Below are positions 7,223 to 11,541 of a stretch of 11,541 nt of DNA, one piece after another. Source of the DNA: Odoribacter sp. (GTDB lineage: Bacteria > Bacteroidota > Bacteroidia > Bacteroidales > Marinifilaceae); assembly GCA_020024465.1 (NCBI GenBank), contig JAHHTT010000068.1:1-11541 (forward strand). Direction: 5' to 3'. The notes below the pieces were generated by a model. It saw only the letters and a program-made list of their open reading frames with translations, did not search any database and had not been told where the DNA came from. Each line of letters begins with the position of its first letter. Within the stretch, counting starts at the first letter, position 1. Both the position numbers and the translations under genes were made by a program.

Positions 7223-8323
7223 ATGAGTAATATAATTCCAGTGATAGAGCCGACAATGGTTCTGAATGAAGAAATCTGTAAGAGCAATATTGCCCGTATG
7301 GCACAGAAAGCTAAGGCAGCTGGAGTGACTTTCCGTCCTCATTTTAAAACTCATCAGTCCCGTGAAATCGGAGAATGGTTTCGTGCAAGCGGTGTGGAGA
7401 AGATTACGGTATCGTCATTGAATATGGCAATGAAATTCGCAGAATGGGGGTGGAGTGATATTACAGTAGCATTTCCTGTGAATTGTCTGGAACATGAGAA
7501 AATCAATGCACTCGCATCCAAAATCCGATTGAACCTGTTGTTGGTGCATTCGGAAGGTGCACAACAATTGTCTGAATGCTTGAAATATCCGGTGGGTGTT
7601 TATTTAGGAGTGGATACCGGTTATCATCGTGATGGAGTTGATGCTAATAATTATGCTAAGATTGATCGTATTATCAATATTGTTGCTCCGGATGTAAACA
7701 TTAAATTTGAGGGTTTTTTGACACATGCCGGGCACACTTATCATGCTCGTTCTAAGGAAGAAATTATGCAAATCCACAAGGATAACCTTCGGATGTTGAA
7801 AAATATAAAAGATAGATATATTGACCGTTATCCGCAGTTGAAGATTTCGATCGGAGATACTCCATCCTGTTCATTAGCAGATCGTTTTGGTGTGGCGAAT
7901 GAAATACGTCCGGGTAATTTTGTTTTTTATGATGTTACACAAATGCAGATTGGTTCGTGTGATTGGTATAATATAGCGATGGCTGTTAAATGTCCGGTGG
8001 TGGATATTAATCTGGATAGAAATGAGGCTGTGATTTATGGAGGTGGTGTTCATTTTTCAAAGGAATATATTCATCGGGATGACGATCGTCCTTTATATGG
8101 TTTGGTTGTAGAGAATCATAGTGATTATTGGGGTGGTGTCGTTTCAGGAGTAGAGATCGTGTCGCTTTCTCAGGAGCATGGCGTGGTTCGTTGTACAGAT
8201 GAATTTTTGGCAAATCTGCATGTCGGTGACATTATAACAGTGTTGCCTATTCATTCGTGTATGACAGCCGATCTGATGAAGGTGTATCACATGAATGACG
8301 GCCGTACGGCGATACATATTTGA
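7223..8323 (+). CDS. PLP-dependent enzyme of the D-threonine aldolase / D-serine dehydratase-like family
   Basis: A fold-type III PLP enzyme with an alanine-racemase-like N-terminal barrel and a C-terminal D-serine dehydratase-like domain, 366 residues, probably cytoplasmic. Lys42 in RPHFKTHQS is the expected Schiff-base lysine (family pattern RPHxKTH). Near the C-terminus PIHSC gives His344 and Cys346, the His-x-Cys/Asp pair that binds the metal in D-serine dehydratases and D-threonine aldolases. Relatives either cleave D-threonine or D-allo-threonine to glycine and acetaldehyde, or deaminate D-serine to pyruvate; other 3-hydroxy amino acids are also possible. Sequence alone does not choose between them. 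It follows the pgk terminator and has its own -7 element. A Crp/Fnr-type regulator gene starts 5 bp after its stop, so the two likely form an operon. The family is secure; the substrate is not. Confidence 0.85.
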   Translation: MSNIIPVIEPTMVLNEEICKSNIARMAQKAKAAGVTFRPHFKTHQSREIGEWFRASGVEKITVSSLNMAMKFAEWGWSDITVAFPVNCLEHEKINALASKIRLNLLLVHSEGAQQLSECLKYPVGVYLGVDTGYHRDGVDANNYAKIDRIINIVAPDVNIKFEGFLTHAGHTYHARSKEEIMQIHKDNLRMLKNIKDRYIDRYPQLKISIGDTPSCSLADRFGVANEIRPGNFVFYDVTQMQIGSCDWYNIAMAVKCPVVDINLDRNEAVIYGGGVHFSKEYIHRDDDRPLYGLVVENHSDYWGGVVSGVEIVSLSQEHGVVRCTDEFLANLHVGDIITVLPIHSCMTADLMKVYHMNDGRTAIHI

Positions 8324-8328
8324 TAGAT

Positions 8329-8907
8329 ATGGATAGACGGCTTCAAGCTGCGGAACGTATAGTAGCCCACACAATCCCGTTAAGCGGGGAGAGTGTGGAG
8401 CAGTTTGCTGATATATTGATTCGGCATGAATTGGTCAAAGGCGAATTCTTTTTGAAAGAGGGTGAGATTGCCCGTTCTATGGGAATGGTCATGGAGGGTA
8501 TGGTGCGTCAGTTCTATTGGAAGAAGAAGCGGGAAGTGACAGAACATATCACTTACGAGGATCATCTATTTGTTTGTCTCGAGAGCTTTATCCGTCAGGT
8601 GCCCGGCTCTTTTTATGTCGAGGCGTTGGAACCCAGTGTCATTTATAAGGTGCCCTATGAGGGCTTGCACCGTCTGATGGATAAAAATCCTGAAATCCTG
8701 AAATTGTATTGTGTTATTCTGGAAAGTTCTTTGCTGATATCTCAAAAAAAGGCTGATGCCCAATGCCGGCAGTCAGTTGGAGAGCGTTACTGTCAGTTGG
8801 AACGGGAGCACCCTGAAATTATCCGGCGGGCGCCACAGATTTATATAGCTTCTTTATTAGGCATGACTCCCGAGACATTGAGCCGTATTCGTGCCGGTAA
8901 GTTATAA
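8329..8907 (+). CDS. Crp/Fnr-family transcriptional regulator
   Basis: A 192-residue protein with an N-terminal cyclic-nucleotide-binding-like beta-roll (about 20-115), a dimerisation helix (about 120-150) and a short C-terminal helix-turn-helix (about 168-190). It is shorter than the 210-250 residues of classical CRP and FNR and ends just after the recognition helix. That helix reads TPETLSRIR: Glu182, Ser185 and Arg186 have the E-x-x-S-R spacing that contacts TTGAT in FNR. The N-terminus lacks the FNR iron-sulfur cysteines; its cysteines (83, 128, 146, 155) are elsewhere. The phosphate-binding cassette of CRP is not recognisable, so the ligand is unknown. ATG at 8329 is preferred to an in-frame TTG at 8320 that overlaps the upstream gene. 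A TTGAT-N4-ATCAA box begins 6 bases past the stop. Confidence 0.88.
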   Translation: MDRRLQAAERIVAHTIPLSGESVEQFADILIRHELVKGEFFLKEGEIARSMGMVMEGMVRQFYWKKKREVTEHITYEDHLFVCLESFIRQVPGSFYVEALEPSVIYKVPYEGLHRLMDKNPEILKLYCVILESSLLISQKKADAQCRQSVGERYCQLEREHPEIIRRAPQIYIASLLGMTPETLSRIRAGKL

Positions 8908-8912
8908 AACGG

Positions 8913-8928
8913 CTTGATATATATCAAG
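8913..8928. promoter_or_regulatory. Fnr-type palindromic operator
   Basis: CTTGATATATATCAAG is a perfect 16 bp palindrome containing TTGAT-N4-ATCAA, the exact FNR box consensus. It lies between the Crp/Fnr-family gene and the GH3 gene, 3 bases before a TAnnTTTG element. There is no T-tract after it and the stem is weak, so it is unlikely to be a terminator. Binding by the adjacent regulator is inferred from its matching recognition helix. Confidence 0.6.
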
Positions 8929-8931
8929 AAA

Positions 8932-8939
8932 TACATTTG
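8932..8939 (+). promoter_or_regulatory. Possible GH3 promoter -7 element
   Basis: TACATTTG matches TAnnTTTG exactly. The region 19-21 bases upstream has no TTTG; the palindrome at 8913-8928 occupies the spacer. Transcription would start near 8945, giving a leader of about 50 bases. A bound regulator would then be centred near -25, which suggests repression. A weaker element, GATTCTTG (8948-8955), would instead place the palindrome near -41, as for an activator. Confidence 0.4.
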
Positions 8940-8997
8940 TAAAGAGTGATTCTTGCTCAAAATGATTGTGATTCATGGTAAATTCTAGAAATTTGTA

Positions 8998-11361
8998 ATG
9001 AATTTTAAAATATTTATCGAAATGAGCAGATTTCTATTTTTATTTTGCTTGCTTGCTCCGGTTTTTGGACTAAAAGCAGATGAACTACCCAAATTGGGCA
9101 AGGTGCCTCTAGATGAGGTAATCAAGGCAATGACCACCGATGAAAAAATTCGTTTGTTGACAGGAGCCGGAGAGGTGACCGAAGATTTGAGGGCTGCTAT
9201 CGGATATACAGATAAAATTGTGCCCGGAGCTGCGGGAACGACCTCTCCTGTGGAACGCTTGGGCATACCGGCAATGGTGCTTGCCGACGGTCCTTCGGGT
9301 TTGCGTATAGACCAGGAGCGAGAGGGAAGCAACCGGACTTATTATTGTACAGCATTTCCGGTTCCGACAGTCTTGGCTTCTACTTGGAACACCGGATTGG
9401 TGAATCTTGTAGGTAAAGCAATGGGAAACGAGGTGTTGGAATACAATTGCGACATATTGTTGGCTCCGGCCTTGAATATCCACCGCAATCCGCTTTGTGG
9501 ACGTAATTATGAATATTATTCCGAGGACCCCTATCTGACCGGTTGTATGGCAACCGCCATGGTGCAGGGAATCCAAGAGAATGGAGTAGGAACCTCTATC
9601 AAGCATTTTGCCGTCAACAACCAGGAGACCAACCGTATTGCTAACGATGCCATAGTATCGCCCCGTGCTTTGCGCGAAATCTATCTGAAGGGATTCGAGA
9701 TGGTGGTGAAAGAGGCAAAACCCTGGATCGTGATGTCCTCCTATAACAAGATAAACGGCGAATACACCTCGGAAAGCTACGATTTGCTGACAACGATATT
9801 GCGTGATGAATGGGATTATAAAGGAATTGTCGTAACCGACTGGTTTGGCGGTCGAGATGCTGTGGCGCAGGTGGTTGCCGGCAACGATTTGATTATGCCG
9901 GGCAAAGTGCGCCAGCAGGACAGCATTCGTCAGGCCTTGAAAGATGGTCGTCTTGCCATGGCAGATGTAGACCGGAATGTGCGTCGTATATTGGAACTGA
10001 TACTGCAGACTCCCCGTTTCAAAGGCTATGTCCATTCGGACAATCCCGATTTAAAGGCACATGCCGCAATCACCCGGGATGTGGCAACTGAAGGAATGGT
10101 GCTTTTAAAGAATGAACGACAGACCTTACCGTTAGGCGATGATATCAAGACAATCGCCGTCTTTGGGAACACTTCCTATCGTGCTGTGGCAGGAGGTACA
10201 GGTAGCGGTGATGTGGCAGAAGCCTATACTGTCTCTTTGGAAGAGGGACTCCAAAATGCCGGTTACAAGATGGATGCCGGAATCAAGAAAATGTATGAAG
10301 AATATATCGACACAGAAGAGGTTAAAATAGACAAAAAGATATACATGCATGTAACGCCTCCGCGTATTTTGGAATATAACCTTCCGGATGATGTGATGCG
10401 TAAAAAAGCGGAAGAGGCTGATATTGCGATGGTGACAATTGGTCGGAATGCAGGAGAATATACCGACCGTCGTGTAGAGGGGGATTTCAAATTATGTGAT
10501 GATGAGGTGCAGATGCTGAAAAAAGTGACGAAACTGTTCCATCAGGCAGGCAAGCATGTAGTTGTGATATTGAATATTGGCGGTGTTGTTGAGACCGCTT
10601 CATGGTGTGAATTGCCGGACGCCATACTGGTGGCATGGCAAGGCGGTCAGGAAAGCGGCAATTCATTGGCTGATATATTATCCGGAAAAGTCAGTCCTTC
10701 GGGCAAACTGCCGATGACATTCCCTATTCGTTATGAAGATGCAGCATCCTCAAAAAACTTTCCGGTAATCGAAGCTGAGGAAGCTGTAAGTATCTACAGA
10801 GAGTTCTTCACGGGAGCCAAAGGAGTAGACCGTCCCAATGTAGACTATACGCTATATGAGGAAGGAATATTTGTAGGCTACCGCTATTTTGACTCTTTTG
10901 ATGTAGAGACAGCCTATCCTTTCGGTCACGGATTGTCATACACAGTCTTTAAATACAGCAATCCCCATTGTATAATGACTGACGAAGGATACGAATTTTC
11001 ATGCACCGTCACCAATAGCGGGGAAACAGCCGGTAAGGAGGTGGTGCAACTGTATGTATCGGCTCCAGGACTTGATATGGTGAAACCAGAGAAAGAGTTG
11101 CGTGCATTTGCCAAGACTCGTCTTTTGGCTCTGGGAGAGAGCGAGACCGTGAAGATGGTGGTCAAGATATCCGACCTTGCATCCTTTGACGAAAATACCT
11201 TTAGCTGGATTATAGAAGCTGGTAAATACCAGGCATTGTGGGGTGCTTCTTCTGCCGATATCCGTTTGCAGAAAAAGTTCGACGTAGAAGCAGAGATAAA
11301 AGGTTCAGAGTTGTACCGAGTACTTCTGCCTAAGAAAGAGTTGAATGAATTGAAGAGATGA
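8998..11361 (+). CDS. Secreted glycoside hydrolase family 3 enzyme (beta-glucosidase-like)
   Basis: Hydrolyses beta-linked sugars from the non-reducing end of oligosaccharides, probably in the periplasm. The protein has 787 residues. An N-terminal signal peptide (hydrophobic run about 11-24, likely cut after Ala27) has no lipobox. Residues 45-345 are the GH3 barrel with LADGPSGLR (95-103), CGRNYEYYSEDP (167-178), KHFAVNNQE (202-210) and nucleophile Asp281 in VVTDWFGG. The alpha/beta sandwich (about 365-575) holds the likely acid/base Glu487 in GRNAGEYTDRR. A fibronectin-III-like domain lies at about 655-765. There is no PA14 insert. Met9 (9022) is an equally good start and gives a more compact signal peptide. 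No SusC/SusD pair is in view, so the substrate is open. The gene lies downstream of the Fnr-type box and an insertion sequence begins about 70 bp after its stop. Confidence 0.92.
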   Translation: MNFKIFIEMSRFLFLFCLLAPVFGLKADELPKLGKVPLDEVIKAMTTDEKIRLLTGAGEVTEDLRAAIGYTDKIVPGAAGTTSPVERLGIPAMVLADGPSGLRIDQEREGSNRTYYCTAFPVPTVLASTWNTGLVNLVGKAMGNEVLEYNCDILLAPALNIHRNPLCGRNYEYYSEDPYLTGCMATAMVQGIQENGVGTSIKHFAVNNQETNRIANDAIVSPRALREIYLKGFEMVVKEAKPWIVMSSYNKINGEYTSESYDLLTTILRDEWDYKGIVVTDWFGGRDAVAQVVAGNDLIMPGKVRQQDSIRQALKDGRLAMADVDRNVRRILELILQTPRFKGYVHSDNPDLKAHAAITRDVATEGMVLLKNERQTLPLGDDIKTIAVFGNTSYRAVAGGTGSGDVAEAYTVSLEEGLQNAGYKMDAGIKKMYEEYIDTEEVKIDKKIYMHVTPPRILEYNLPDDVMRKKAEEADIAMVTIGRNAGEYTDRRVEGDFKLCDDEVQMLKKVTKLFHQAGKHVVVILNIGGVVETASWCELPDAILVAWQGGQESGNSLADILSGKVSPSGKLPMTFPIRYEDAASSKNFPVIEAEEAVSIYREFFTGAKGVDRPNVDYTLYEEGIFVGYRYFDSFDVETAYPFGHGLSYTVFKYSNPHCIMTDEGYEFSCTVTNSGETAGKEVVQLYVSAPGLDMVKPEKELRAFAKTRLLALGESETVKMVVKISDLASFDENTFSWIIEAGKYQALWGASSADIRLQKKFDVEAEIKGSELYRVLLPKKELNELKR

Positions 11362-11444
11362 TTTGTAATAGAATGAAGGTGTGCATATCAATTTGACTTC
11401 TTATTTGTGAAAGACATAAAATTACTACTTGAGAGACTGTAAAC

Positions 11445-11497
11445 TAAAGTGTGTCAAGTAAAGGAAAATAAATTATTAACTTTACAGACACACTTTA
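11445..11497. repeat. Inverted repeat / hairpin before the transposase start
   Basis: TAAAGTGTGTC (11445-11455) is perfectly complementary to GACACACTTTA (11487-11497). A further 6 bp (GTAAAG 11458-11463 with CTTTAC 11480-11485) stacks inside with a small 2/1 bulge, leaving a 16-base AT-rich loop. The right arm ends 3 bases before the transposase ATG. An imperfect -7-like TAACTTTA (11477-11484) lies in the loop and right arm. Confidence 0.75.
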
Positions 11498-11500
11498 ATT

Positions 11501-11541
11501 ATGAGTAATTCATTTGATTTTGAACAGTTCAAGGCGAATGC
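11501..11541 (+). CDS. Transposase, IS256-like, N-terminal fragment
   Basis: Thirteen complete codons are present: MSNSFDFEQFKAN, continuing off the window. The FDFEQFK opening resembles the N-terminus of IS256-family (Mutator-type, DDE) transposases, which typically begin with a short acidic/aromatic F-[DE]-[FY]-E-x-F-K stretch. Thirteen residues are too few for certainty, but the preceding terminal-repeat-like sequence supports it. Intactness cannot be judged. Confidence 0.5.
   Translation, partial: MSNSFDFEQFKAN

Larger units (their letters stand above)
11432..11541 (+). mobile_element. Left end of a probable IS256-family insertion sequence (cut by window edge)
   Basis: The sequence AGAGACTGTAAACTAAAGTG (from about 11434) has the GACTGT...AAAGTGTGTC look of terminal repeats of IS256-family elements in gut Bacteroidales, and a transposase-like start follows at 11501. 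The exact first base, the target duplication and the right end cannot be seen. Between the GH3 stop (11361) and this end are about 70 bases with no recognisable feature. Confidence 0.5.

Noticed and set aside
7661..7678. ATTGAT...ATCAAT inverted repeat inside the D-amino-acid enzyme gene
   Set aside because: The spacer is 6 rather than 4 bases, unlike the Fnr-type box, and it is inside conserved coding sequence.
8913..8928. Reading the palindrome as a terminator of the regulator gene
   Set aside because: The stem is AT-rich with essentially no loop and no T-tract follows; an operator fits better.
9109..10035. 308-codon open frame on the minus strand inside the GH3 gene
   Set aside because: It lies wholly opposite a well-supported GH3 coding sequence and its translation resembles no domain I recognise; it is a codon-bias shadow.

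Overview
The window reads as chromosomal DNA from a Bacteroidales bacterium (phylum Bacteroidota), probably a gut Bacteroides or a close relative. The grounds are the style of the proteins, the moderately AT-rich sequence, starts without a usable Shine-Dalgarno, and several matches near gene starts to the Bacteroidota -7 promoter element TAnnTTTG. The genus is not fixed by anything I can see.

Layout, left to right. A possible tail of an unidentified gene touches the left edge, followed by a palindromic terminator. Then come two minus-strand genes, each with its own likely promoter: gdhA (glutamate dehydrogenase) and dprA (DNA-processing protein). dprA diverges from a plus-strand shikimate pair, aroB and aroA, joined by a TAATG stop/start overlap. 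aroA runs tail to tail, with a 6 bp overlap, into tadA (tRNA adenosine deaminase) on the minus strand. tadA diverges from pgk (phosphoglycerate kinase), which has a good -33/-7 promoter and a clear rho-independent terminator. This left two-thirds is core metabolism and information processing.

The right third is more accessory. A PLP enzyme of the D-threonine aldolase / D-serine dehydratase-like family is followed 5 bp later by a Crp/Fnr-family regulator, apparently in one operon. Six bases after the regulator stop codon lies a perfect 16 bp palindrome whose core, TTGAT-ATAT-ATCAA, is an exact Fnr-type box. The regulator's recognition helix carries the ETLSR arrangement that in Fnr contacts TTGAT half-sites. 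The box sits directly before a -7 element and upstream of a secreted family 3 glycoside hydrolase. The window ends in the first ~110 bp of what looks like an IS256-family insertion sequence, with an inverted repeat capable of forming a hairpin just ahead of the transposase start.

I see no defence system, CRISPR array, tRNA, rRNA or phage module. The most interesting candidate for undescribed biology is the D-amino-acid-type enzyme, regulator, operator and GH3 arrangement. Second is the IS end, which looks built to shield the transposase from read-through transcription. Both are inferences from sequence.
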